From CAZZKJ01 sp964654695 (GTDB lineage Bacteria > Krumholzibacteriota > Krumholzibacteriia > WVZY01), in contig CAZZKJ010000035.1 of NCBI GenBank assembly GCA_964654695.1, positions 1 to 25,403 of the forward strand: a stretch of 25,403 bases of DNA. The letters are read 5' to 3'. The notes beneath the pieces were generated by a model. That model was not told the origin of the DNA. It was given only the letters and a program-made list of their open reading frames with translations, and did no database searches. Of this stretch, positions 1 to 7,460 are shown in pieces (within the stretch, counting starts at the first letter, position 1; the number at the start of each line of letters is the position of its first letter). Both the position numbers and the translations under genes were made by a program.

Positions 1-1941
1 TCCGCCCAGCGGGGGCTGTTTGATATGTGCCGCCGATATCTGGGTTCGACAGTCGATCCGATCTTTGAAATCGGCGGGCAGGATTCCAAGTTTATAAGTC
101 TGCGCGACGGCATAGTTGTTGATTTCACGATGAACGAGGCCTGCGCGGCCGGTACAGGATCTTTTCTCGAAGAGCAGGCCGAAAAACTGAATGTAAATAT
201 AATAGACGAATTCTCGAACCTTGCCTTTGAAGCTGACCGTCCTATCAGGCTCGGCGAACGCTGCACCGTCTATATGGAGCAGGATATAACCAGTTACCAG
301 CAGAAGGGAGCCGACAAAAAGAACTTGATTGCCGGGCTTTCCTATTCGGTCGTGCAGAATTATCTCAACCGCGTGGTTCGCGGTCGCCATATCGGAGACG
401 TAATCTTTTTCCAGGGAGGAACCGCTTATAATGATTCGGTCGCGGCGGCCTTCTCACAGGTTTTGGGCAGACGGATAATCGTGCCGCCTCACAATGGGGT
501 CGTAGGCGCTTTTGGAGCGGCCATATTAGCCAAGGAAAAAATGGTGGCGCTGGACAAGAAGCCCATGTTCCGCGGATTCGATATAGAGCAAGTCGATTAT
601 AAAATGAGGGAATTTACATGCAAGGCCTGTTCGAATTTTTGCGATATCCAGGAGTTCAATGTTGAAGGCAGCAAAACCTTCTGGGGCGATAAATGTTCGG
701 ATAGATACCGCAAAGAAGCCAAGACTCCCAAGAAACCCGTGATCCCGGATCTCCTGGCATTAAGGGAGGAAGCCCTGCTAGAGGATTACTTGCTTGCCTT
801 CGCCGCCGGCACCGGCGATGAAAGGCTGCGCGAACGCGCTGAAGAAGCCCTCGAGCTTGCCGAAGCCAACAAAACCCATGCGGCCGTGGGTATTCCGCGG
901 GCTATGTATTTTTACGAAAGATTCCCTTTCTGGCATGCTTATTTTACCGCGCTGGGTTTCGAGATCATTCTGTCCGAGCCGACAACCAAGCAGCTCGCTC
1001 ATCTGGGCGTCGAAGCGGCGGTCGCCGAGCCCTGCTACCCCATACAAATCGCGCACGGCCACGCGGGATCGCTTATGGCCACCAGGGCCGAATACTTCTT
1101 TGTACCGAATGTCATAAACGCCGAGACCAATGATTTGAGCACCGAATCCTATATGTGTCCGTGGGGTCAGACTCTTCCTTTCGTGATCGGGCACAGCCCG
1201 GTGATGGAAAACGGCAGGAACAGAATTCTCTCGCCAATGGTGCATTTCCGCCAAAGTGAAAGCTATGTCGAGAAAGAGCTGTGGAAAGCCCACAAGAATC
1301 TCCTCTTCGATCATATTTCCAATCGTCCTTTTGTTATTCGCAGACATCACCGCCTCGCTGTCGCTGTTGCGTATCAGGCCCAGAAGCGATTTAAAAATCT
1401 ATTACACTCGGCGGGAAGGGAAGCAATGGGCAAACTCAAAGCTGCGGGCGAAATCGGTATCATCATCGTCGGCAGGCCTTATAACATATACGATAAAGGC
1501 GTGAATATGAATATCCCCAGCAAGCTTCGCAATTATTATGGAGTCAATCTCATTCCGCTGGATTTTCTTCCCTTGGATGAAATCGGTATCAGCGATGTCA
1601 ATAATAATATGTTTTGGAGTTACGGGCAAAAGATCCTGCAGGCCGCGAGGCTGACCGGCCAGGATGATAATTTGCATGTGATTTACATAACAAATTTCAA
1701 GTGCGGTCCTGATTCTTACGTCAAGCAGTTTGCAGAAACGGCAGCTAAGAAGCCGTTTCTCACACTGCAGTTCGACGGGCACGGCAATGATGCCGGAATG
1801 ATGACGAGATGCGAAGCCTATTTGGACAGCAAAGGAGTATTGAGGTGGTGGCAACAAAATCCCTCGAAGGAAGGAAGCTATACATCCCCCGCATGTCGTA
1901 CGGAAGCGCCAGAGCTTTCGTTGCCGCTTTTCGAGCGATAG
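1..1941 (+). CDS. CoA-dehydratase activase-like protein (BadF/BadG/HgdC ATPase + DUF2229-like), 5' partial
   Basis: The reading frame is open from the first base, so the N-terminus lies outside the window. The visible part begins inside an ASKHA-type ATPase: EIGGQDSKF, then ACAAGTGSF with the Cys at about residue 48 of the visible part, and GERCTVY with a Cys at about residue 88. In HgdC-type activases the ACAAGTG Cys ligates the [4Fe-4S] cluster shared by the dimer. A Cys-rich ribbon (CKACSNFCDI, then GDKC) follows, then a long DUF2229-like part with AEPCYP and MCPWGQ. Family members use ATP to drive a low-potential electron into 2-hydroxyacyl-CoA or benzoyl-CoA type enzymes. In many genomes this protein is fused to the HgdB-like part encoded by the next ORF. 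Here the last ~97 bases overlap that ORF in another phase, and the tail after VLRWW looks unlike the family. The substrate is unknown. Confidence 0.88.
   Translation, partial: SAQRGLFDMCRRYLGSTVDPIFEIGGQDSKFISLRDGIVVDFTMNEACAAGTGSFLEEQAEKLNVNIIDEFSNLAFEADRPIRLGERCTVYMEQDITSYQQKGADKKNLIAGLSYSVVQNYLNRVVRGRHIGDVIFFQGGTAYNDSVAAAFSQVLGRRIIVPPHNGVVGAFGAAILAKEKMVALDKKPMFRGFDIEQVDYKMREFTCKACSNFCDIQEFNVEGSKTFWGDKCSDRYRKEAKTPKKPVIPDLLALREEALLEDYLLAFAAGTGDERLRERAEEALELAEANKTHAAVGIPRAMYFYERFPFWHAYFTALGFEIILSEPTTKQLAHLGVEAAVAEPCYPIQIAHGHAGSLMATRAEYFFVPNVINAETNDLSTESYMCPWGQTLPFVIGHSPVMENGRNRILSPMVHFRQSESYVEKELWKAHKNLLFDHISNRPFVIRRHHRLAVAVAYQAQKRFKNLLHSAGREAMGKLKAAGEIGIIIVGRPYNIYDKGVNMNIPSKLRNYYGVNLIPLDFLPLDEIGISDVNNNMFWSYGQKILQAARLTGQDDNLHVIYITNFKCGPDSYVKQFAETAAKKPFLTLQFDGHGNDAGMMTRCEAYLDSKGVLRWWQQNPSKEGSYTSPACRTEAPELSLPLFER
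1833..1837 (+). promoter_or_regulatory. Ribosome binding site deciding the GTG start of the HgdB-like ORF
   Basis: AGGAG lies 7 bases before GTG at 1845 and inside the end of the upstream activase gene. It supports initiation at GTG 1845 (or the adjacent GTG 1848) rather than at the in-frame ATG at 1809, and suggests translational coupling. Confidence 0.55.
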
Positions 1942-3128
1942 GCGTGGATGCCGAATTGTCTCCCGAAGGTGATGAACTCACTAAGGAACTCGGTGCGAGA
2001 TTTACTTCAGGAGATGAATGTTACCCGGAACGCGTTACACTTGGTAATTTTTTGAAAATCACCGAGGCCCGGGATTTCGATCCTGCGGGAACCGCTTTTT
2101 TCATGCCGACGGCCACCGGGCCCTGCAGATTCGGACAGTATGCTCCTTTTCTCGAGATGAATCTCAAAAAACTTGGCTTTAATGATGTCCTGGTATTGTC
2201 TCCAACCAGCGCGACCGGTTACAAGGAAATAGGAGAGAATGCCATGTATTTCAGGCGCCTTGCATGGTGGGGGCTGATAGCTTCCGATATTCTGAGACGC
2301 ATGCTGCACAAGACGCGGCCCTATGAAACAGAAAAAGGGAAAACCGACAGGGTCTACGAAAAGTGCTTGAGCGAAGTCTGTGCGACGATAGAAGACGGTT
2401 CTTACAAAAAAAAGGAAAAGCTGCAGGCCGTCGGCTCATGCCTGATCCGGTGCAGGGATCGTTTTCGGTCTATAGAAGCCGATTATTCCCGGCCAAAGCT
2501 GCTGATTGGAGTGGTGGGGGAAATATTCTGCCGGCTGAACACGTTCAGCAACGAACATCTCATCAGAGCCGTAGAAAGCTGTGGAGGCGAAGCATGGTTA
2601 TCCGATATCGGCGAATGGGTCTGGTACACCAACGCCGAGCAAAAGAAAAACCTCAAAATGACCGGGAAGGTTTTTACCAGGGATATGCTTGGAGCCGTGG
2701 TGACGGGACATATCCAGCGGCGCGACGAAAACAAGCTGCTGGGTCCGTTCTCCGATGAATTTGCCGGTTACGAGGAAGCGCATGACGTCGCGGATATTCT
2801 CGAGTTGAGCAAGGAATACCTGCCGTACACGGGTTCATTAGGAGAAATGGTGCTCAGTGTGGGCAAAGCCGTCTATCTGCAACAAAAAGGAGCCGACGGA
2901 GTAATCGATATCAGCCCGTTCACCTGCATGAACGGAATCATAAGCGAAGCCGTTTATCCCCGGGTAAGCCGCGATCATGACGACATACCCATAAAGACAT
3001 TTTACTTCGACGGCACGGCTGTGAACGTTATGAACGACGTGGAGATTTTCATGGAGCTGGCGATGAATTACAGCCGCCAGAAGAAGAGGAGCAGAAAGCT
3101 GCCTTTTTATTTCGAAAATACGGCTTGA
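1845..3128 (+). CDS. 2-hydroxyacyl-CoA dehydratase (HgdB)-like protein, partner of the activase
   Basis: The protein has 427 residues from GTG 1845; ATG 1809 would add 12. It resembles the C-terminal part of the large activase-related proteins: KLYIPRMSYG near the start, TSGDECYP (Cys about 59), GPCRFGQY (Cys about 94) and SPFTCMNG (Cys about 361). Three well-spaced Cys in such contexts are candidate ligands of a [4Fe-4S] cluster, as in the dehydratase subunits. The ORF overlaps the preceding gene by 97 bases in the -1 phase and has its own AGGAG. It may be a natural split of the fused family form, or a frameshift may have separated two halves of one gene. It converges on the malic enzyme gene with only 17 bases between stops. 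The reaction and substrate cannot be read from sequence. Confidence 0.8.
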   Translation: MVATKSLEGRKLYIPRMSYGSARAFVAAFRAIGVDAELSPEGDELTKELGARFTSGDECYPERVTLGNFLKITEARDFDPAGTAFFMPTATGPCRFGQYAPFLEMNLKKLGFNDVLVLSPTSATGYKEIGENAMYFRRLAWWGLIASDILRRMLHKTRPYETEKGKTDRVYEKCLSEVCATIEDGSYKKKEKLQAVGSCLIRCRDRFRSIEADYSRPKLLIGVVGEIFCRLNTFSNEHLIRAVESCGGEAWLSDIGEWVWYTNAEQKKNLKMTGKVFTRDMLGAVVTGHIQRRDENKLLGPFSDEFAGYEEAHDVADILELSKEYLPYTGSLGEMVLSVGKAVYLQQKGADGVIDISPFTCMNGIISEAVYPRVSRDHDDIPIKTFYFDGTAVNVMNDVEIFMELAMNYSRQKKRSRKLPFYFENTA

Positions 3129-3145
3129 TTCTTTCCGCACGCAAA

Positions 3146-5410
3146 TTATTTCCCGGCCCGCTCTTCTCTTTCGATAGACTGCACGGCAGCCACGACCGCC
3201 ATGTTCACGATGTCTCTGACTTCGGAACTTCTTATTAATATGTGAACGGGTTTTTTCATACCCATCAAAATCGGGCCTATGATTTCCGCTTCGGCTATCG
3301 ATTCGACCAGCTTGTAGCCTATGTTGGCCGATTGGAGGTCCGGAAAAATGAATACGTTGGCCTTGTCTTTGATGGTGCTGCATCTGAAAAATTCTTTCAA
3401 AAGATCCGGTCTCAAAGCTGTTTCGGCCTGCATTTCGCCGTCAACGGCAAGCTCAGGGTCTTTTTGTTTTACCAGTTCAACGGCGCTGCTCACTTTTTGA
3501 ACGAGTTTATGCTTGACGCTTCCGAAGTTTGAAAAAGACAGCATGGCTACGCGGGGCGTGATTTGAAAGCTCTTGGCTACTCCGGCCGTGAGCAGTGCGA
3601 TTTCCGCCAGGTCTTCTGCGGTCGGTTCGATCACGACTGACGTATCTGCGAAGAAATAAACTTCATTCTTTACCATTATTACATGAGCCGCCGCGGCGCG
3701 TTTGTGGCCTTCGCGCGTTCCCAATATCCGGAGCGGAGGCCTGATGCTTTTGGGGTAGTGTTGGGTTACACCGGCGATCAGACAGTCCGCGTCTCCGCTG
3801 GATACCATCATGCTGCCGAAGTAATTATTTTTGAGCATGAACTCATCGGCCTCTTGCGCCGTGATTCCTTTGCGGCAGCGCATTTTGTAGAAAGTTTCGC
3901 TGTATTCCTTGAATTTTTCCGAAGTTTCGGGCTCTATGATTTCCAGGCCGCCTGCGGGCAGGTTCATCCTCTCGAAGGACTTTTTAATTTTCTCTTTATT
4001 TCCGATCAGGATGGGATTCGCAAGTTTTTCTTCGGAGAGAATCTTGCATGCCCTCATTATTTTTTCGTTCTCGCCTTCGGGAAAAACGATGGTCCTGGTT
4101 TTTTTTGACGCCTTCGCGAACAACGAACGCATGAGGCCTTCGGATTTGCTCAACAGGCCTCTCAAGCGGTTTTTGTATTCATCGATATCGAGCTGTACGC
4201 CGGCCGCCCCGCTGTCGACGGCGGCCCTTGCAACTGCCGACGATACCCACAGCAGTACGCGCGGATCGAAGGGTTTGGGTATTATGTAATCCCGTCCAAA
4301 TCTGATCGAACTGACTCCGTATGCCCTGCGAACCGAATCGGGCACGTCTTCTTTGGCGAGATCCGCCAGCGCGTGCACGGCGGCCACTTTCATTTCTTCG
4401 TTTATCGCTTTTGCGCGAACATCCAGGGCTCCGCGAAAGATGAAAGGGAACCCCAGCACGTTATTCACCTGGTTGGGATAATCCGAGCGCCCGGTGGCTA
4501 CGATGGCATCCGGACGGACTTCGAGGGCGTCTTCGTATTTTATTTCGGGATCGGGATTGGCCATGGCGAAGATGATCGGGTTTTCAGCCATTTCGCCGAT
4601 CATTTCCTTGCTCAAAATACCGGCGACCGACACGCCGATAAAAGCATCGGCGCCTTTTAATGCGTCCGCCAAAGTGCGAAGGGATGTATTAACCGCGAAT
4701 TTCTCCTTGTAGGGATTCATGCCTTCTTTGCGGCCCTTGAAAATCACGCCCTTGCTGTCGCACATAATTATGTTTTCTCTTCTTACTCCGAGTGCGTTGT
4801 AAATCTTGGCGCAGGCGATTCCGGCGGCGCCGGCTCCGTTGAAGACTACTTTTAAATCTGCCGGTTTCTTGCCGACCAGCTCCAGCGCATTGATGAAACC
4901 GGCCCCCGATATGATCGCCGTTCCATGCTGGTCGTCGTGAAAGACCGGTATGGACATGCTTTTCTTGAGTTTTTCTTCGATGTAGAAACACTCCGGCGCT
5001 TTAATATCTTCCAGGTTGATTCCGCCGAACGTGGGCTCGAGAAGTTTGACCACGCTTATGAACTCATCGGGATCGTGAGTATCGACTTCGAGATCGAACA
5101 CATCGACATCCGCAAACCGCTTGAACAGCACTCCTTTGCCTTCCATGACCGGTTTGGAAGCACGGGCGCCGATATCGCCCAGGCCCAAAACCGCCGTTCC
5201 GTTGGAGATGACCGCGACCAGGTTGCCCCTGGCCGTGTATTTGAAAATATCATCGGGGTTTTTTTCTATTTTCCGGCAGGGACCGGCCACACCCGGCGTA
5301 TAGGCGAGGGATAAATCGTGCTGGGTCACGCAGGGTTTTGTGGATTTTACTTCGATTTTGCCGCGTCTTCCGCGGGCATGGTAATCGAGGGCTTCGAATT
5401 CGAGGGACAT
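3146..5410 (-). CDS. maeB: NADP-dependent malic enzyme with C-terminal phosphotransacetylase-like domain
   Basis: The 754-residue length matches the two-domain MaeB class. The malic enzyme part (about 1-410) shows LAYTPGVAGPC (Tyr 37), KPVMEGKG (Lys 92), the metal-site segments INLEDI (Glu 134, Asp 135) and FHDDQHGTA (Asp 159-160), the dinucleotide loop GAGAAG (192-197) and MANPDPEI. From about residue 426 a phosphotransacetylase-like domain follows (TIVFPEGEN, FADTSVV, SFSNFGS, FPDLQSANIGYK). It decarboxylates malate to pyruvate with reduction of NADP (possibly NAD). In known MaeB proteins the second domain acts mainly in oligomerisation and acetyl-CoA control, not as an active Pta. The start is fixed by AAGGAG six bases before ATG 5410. 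The gene stands alone, divergent from the small membrane protein gene. Confidence 0.95.
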   Translation of the reverse strand: MSLEFEALDYHARGRRGKIEVKSTKPCVTQHDLSLAYTPGVAGPCRKIEKNPDDIFKYTARGNLVAVISNGTAVLGLGDIGARASKPVMEGKGVLFKRFADVDVFDLEVDTHDPDEFISVVKLLEPTFGGINLEDIKAPECFYIEEKLKKSMSIPVFHDDQHGTAIISGAGFINALELVGKKPADLKVVFNGAGAAGIACAKIYNALGVRRENIIMCDSKGVIFKGRKEGMNPYKEKFAVNTSLRTLADALKGADAFIGVSVAGILSKEMIGEMAENPIIFAMANPDPEIKYEDALEVRPDAIVATGRSDYPNQVNNVLGFPFIFRGALDVRAKAINEEMKVAAVHALADLAKEDVPDSVRRAYGVSSIRFGRDYIIPKPFDPRVLLWVSSAVARAAVDSGAAGVQLDIDEYKNRLRGLLSKSEGLMRSLFAKASKKTRTIVFPEGENEKIMRACKILSEEKLANPILIGNKEKIKKSFERMNLPAGGLEIIEPETSEKFKEYSETFYKMRCRKGITAQEADEFMLKNNYFGSMMVSSGDADCLIAGVTQHYPKSIRPPLRILGTREGHKRAAAAHVIMVKNEVYFFADTSVVIEPTAEDLAEIALLTAGVAKSFQITPRVAMLSFSNFGSVKHKLVQKVSSAVELVKQKDPELAVDGEMQAETALRPDLLKEFFRCSTIKDKANVFIFPDLQSANIGYKLVESIAEAEIIGPILMGMKKPVHILIRSSEVRDIVNMAVVAAVQSIEREERAGK

Positions 5411-5600
5411 TTTATACTCCTTGGGTTTTTCTCACCGTCAAACCGCACTTCCTGGCGCGAACGATACACCCTTTTCGAATCGATATCAAGACGAAGATGC
5501 CCGAGGTTGAACCGCGCATGCCGGGGAGCTACTTCGCCGTAAATCCGTATATTGTATTCAAAAACCTGTTTGGTGCAACGGATTTTGGGCGTTCAATAAT

Positions 5601-5620
5601 TTATCATATTATTATGATAA
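5601..5620. promoter_or_regulatory. Inverted repeat, candidate operator
   Basis: TTATCATA (5601-5608) and TATGATAA (5613-5620) are perfect inverted arms with a 4-base spacer. They cover the possible -10 of a minus-strand promoter for maeB and lie 42 bases upstream of the plus-strand -35. The spacing is compatible with a dimeric helix-turn-helix regulator. AT-rich palindromes also arise by chance, so this remains a candidate. Confidence 0.4.
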
Positions 5621-5637
5621 TAAGTTTTAATAAGCAA
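5609..5637 (-). promoter_or_regulatory. Candidate sigma-70 promoter for maeB
   Basis: On the minus strand TTGCTT (5637-5632) and TAATAA (5614-5609) are separated by 17 bases. Each hexamer keeps four of six consensus bases. The -10 lies within the inverted repeat. The leader to the ATG would be about 190 bases. Confidence 0.3.
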
Positions 5638-5661
5638 ACATCTCTAAAGAGAAATATACTA

Positions 5662-5690
5662 TTGACATAATAATATAATTCTGATATAAT
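5662..5690 (+). promoter_or_regulatory. Perfect-consensus sigma-70 promoter
   Basis: TTGACA (5662-5667) and TATAAT (5685-5690) both match consensus exactly with the optimal 17-base spacer. A TG one base before the -10 gives an extended -10. Transcription should start near 5697, about 113 bases before ATG 5810. Such a strong promoter is unusual for a predicted small membrane protein. Confidence 0.8.
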
Positions 5691-5809
5691 AGCGCCTCAA
5701 TGGTCGAAGATTCTCTTAATTGACTCTCTAAACCAGCCCGCACCTAAGAGTAATCCCGAAAATTTCTCGGATGTTCTGATCGTTAAAAAGATATACCTGG
5801 AGCATCATC

Positions 5810-6253
5810 ATGGGGAGAAGAAAGACCCGCGGCGCCGGGCGCCCGGGTTTCGAGGATTGCTTTCTTTTCCGGGGAAAATCGGAATTCCTGATTGCCCTTT
5901 CCCGTCTCTATATTATAAGCACGGTTTTCATCGCCGTTCTCTGGCTTGCAATCGAGTTTATTGTCCGGAGCAACTATCCGCTCATCGGAATGCTCCCGGA
6001 TGGATCTTTGGATTCGGTGTTCATCACGCGTATCGCCGCCGTTTTTGGATCGGTTTTCCTGGTTCTGCTGCTCGTTCTCGCCGATTCCATACTGGTTCTG
6101 ATCTCGCTGTGTCTTATAAGGGCGGCCGGTATTGTGTCCGCCCGCCTGAGCCCTGAAAACCATCTTCTCGATATATTCTGGGATATTCCATTCGATTCAC
6201 GGCACCGGTGTTCATCGTTGATTCCACGCGCGCCGCCTTCGGCATATCTGTAG
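5810..6253 (+). CDS. Hypothetical small membrane protein
   Basis: I do not recognise the family. The 147-residue product begins with a basic segment (MGRRKTRGAGR). It has a hydrophobic helix at about residues 32-52 and a longer hydrophobic stretch at about 72-110 that could form one or two further helices. A short, probably soluble tail follows. CTGGAG lies seven bases before the ATG. Codon choice resembles the neighbours and no better frame is seen, so I consider the ORF real. It sits behind the consensus promoter at 5662-5690. Nothing in the sequence points to a function. Confidence 0.55.
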   Translation: MGRRKTRGAGRPGFEDCFLFRGKSEFLIALSRLYIISTVFIAVLWLAIEFIVRSNYPLIGMLPDGSLDSVFITRIAAVFGSVFLVLLLVLADSILVLISLCLIRAAGIVSARLSPENHLLDIFWDIPFDSRHRCSSLIPRAPPSAYL

Positions 6254-6362
6254 CATGTTCATGAGCCGCCGTCCCCTCGTCTTGATATTTTTGGCGCCGG
6301 CGAGGCGGCCGTGATGCATTTATAAAGTCTTATAATAAATCGTCCCAACTTGATTTGTTATG

Positions 6363-6384
6363 GAACTCTCTTAAACGAGGGTTC
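6363..6384 (+). promoter_or_regulatory. Hairpin in the leader of the IPTL-CTERM gene
   Basis: GAACTCTC (6363-6370) can pair with GAGGGTTC (6377-6384), giving eight pairs including one G-U, around the loop TTAAAC. It ends 22 bases before ATG 6407 and just upstream of the RBS AAAGGA (6393-6398). It may affect mRNA stability or translation. TATAAT at 6331-6336 could be a -10 but has no good -35. Confidence 0.35.
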
Positions 6385-6406
6385 ACTCAAGAAAAGGATA
6401 ATCAAA

Positions 6407-7240
6407 ATGCTTCATAAATCTATAACAGTCGCCGCCGTTCTGGCGCTTGTCGTGATGTCCTTTGCGGGCATTGCGACTGCCGCTACGGTGGTCGAAGACA
6501 ACGAGACATTCATCAACAGGACGGGTTTACTCGCCAATGATATCCACATCCAGTACTACTCGGATACCGGCATGAACCTTTTATCTGCATGGTGCGATCA
6601 ACCGGGTTGGTCTGAAACCCATTCATCGAATTCCGGCGGCAGTGTTTGGGATATAACGTTCTCATGGCCGACTCCAATAGCACCTCTTGATTCAGTGCAC
6701 GTTGGCGTGGAATTCTCTCAGCGTGTAAAGAATTACCTGAAGAAAAGGAATATCTACTGGACGTTCAACGGCAATCCGCTCCCCGGCCAGGGTGCCGGGC
6801 CCGGCTTGAGGGTAGATCCGTCGATTGGTGACCTTGCCAGCCTGACATACAGAATCATAAACACCAGCGGACAGACCTTGCGAATCAGCAATCTCCAGCT
6901 TCAGGTTAGAAATGCTGAGGTTCCTTTGGCTAATATGATGTACAACACCTTGTCCGGCTGGGATGCTCCCAGGCCTACTTTCGCGCTTACAAGCGGCGAT
7001 TCCGCGGATTATATGATCTCCAATCCGTTCCAAGGTAATACTCCTCAGGGGGGAAGCGTATATCTGTTGGCCCAGGGCCATGTCGAGGATGCTACCCATC
7101 TTCCTATGGGGAATTTTGTCCAGCAACACGCCCACCCGATGGTGATCCCCACATTGACCGAATGGGGTATCATTATCCTAACGCTGCTGCTCCTGGCTGC
7201 GGGCGGGTATGTCGTTCTGCGTAAGCGCGTGACCGCTTAG
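6407..7240 (+). CDS. Exported surface protein with IPTL-CTERM sorting tail
   Basis: The 277-residue protein has a clear signal peptide (MLHKS basic start, hydrophobic core, cleavage likely after IATA at about 28). It ends with IPTLTEWG followed by a hydrophobic helix and the basic end LRKR (residues 247-277). This is the tripartite IPTL-CTERM tail known as an exosortase target, associated with XrtH-type systems. The middle part is probably beta-rich, with an SGGSVWDITF segment, and I cannot assign it to a known domain. The start at ATG 6407 is chosen because AAAGGA precedes it by eight bases and the signal peptide begins there; ATG 6350 would add 19 residues that spoil the signal. A strong hairpin follows the stop, so it is probably transcribed alone. 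No exosortase gene lies in this window. Confidence 0.85.
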   Translation: MLHKSITVAAVLALVVMSFAGIATAATVVEDNETFINRTGLLANDIHIQYYSDTGMNLLSAWCDQPGWSETHSSNSGGSVWDITFSWPTPIAPLDSVHVGVEFSQRVKNYLKKRNIYWTFNGNPLPGQGAGPGLRVDPSIGDLASLTYRIINTSGQTLRISNLQLQVRNAEVPLANMMYNTLSGWDAPRPTFALTSGDSADYMISNPFQGNTPQGGSVYLLAQGHVEDATHLPMGNFVQQHAHPMVIPTLTEWGIIILTLLLLAAGGYVVLRKRVTA

Positions 7241-7269
7241 CATCTGAATCCACCGGCGCCGTGCATACA

Positions 7270-7301
7270 AAGTCCGGGTCCTTCTGCAAGGGCCCGGACT
7301 T
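7270..7301. terminator. Strong hairpin, probable terminator
   Basis: AAGTCCGGG (7270-7278) pairs perfectly with CCCGGACTT (7293-7301). The stem extends inward by a T-G and CCTT/AAGG around the loop CTGC, giving about 14 pairs. The following bases (ATTGTTG) are only moderately T-rich. It lies 29 bases after the stop of the IPTL-CTERM gene. Confidence 0.7.
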
Positions 7302-7332
7302 ATTGTTGAACCCCCCTTCCCTGGTAAACTTA

Positions 7333-7361
7333 TTGCATAACCCCTTGAAATATAGTATAAT
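7333..7361 (+). promoter_or_regulatory. Sigma-70 promoter of the protease/beta-helix gene
   Basis: TTGCAT (7333-7338) and TATAAT (7356-7361) are separated by 17 bases. The -10 is perfect. It lies between the upstream terminator and ATG 7461, leaving a leader of about 93 bases. Confidence 0.65.
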
Positions 7362-7460
7362 ATTGTACCCAGCCCGTCCTTATAATGGCCCAAAGTGGTA
7401 CTGAGGGATTCTGCATCCGGATTCCGCCGGCGTTTTATGAAACATTCCTGGAGGTTATAA

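Larger units (their letters stand above)
5411..5809. other. Intergenic control region between maeB and the 5810 gene
   Basis: These 399 bases hold no convincing gene. From about 5590 to 5700 the sequence becomes strongly AT-rich. It contains an inverted repeat at 5601-5620, a candidate minus-strand promoter for the malic enzyme and a perfect consensus plus-strand promoter at 5662-5690. The part at 5411-5590 shows nothing beyond the malic enzyme RBS. Confidence 0.6.

Noticed and set aside
1840..1880. Programmed -1 frameshift joining the activase and HgdB-like frames.
   Set aside because: No slippery heptamer in the correct phase is seen, while an AGGAG and GTG allow independent initiation.
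6289..6304. A sigma-54-like promoter (TGGC then GC ten bases later) upstream of the IPTL gene.
   Set aside because: Only the GG and GC dinucleotides match; the -12 lacks TTGC and the sequence is simply GC-rich.
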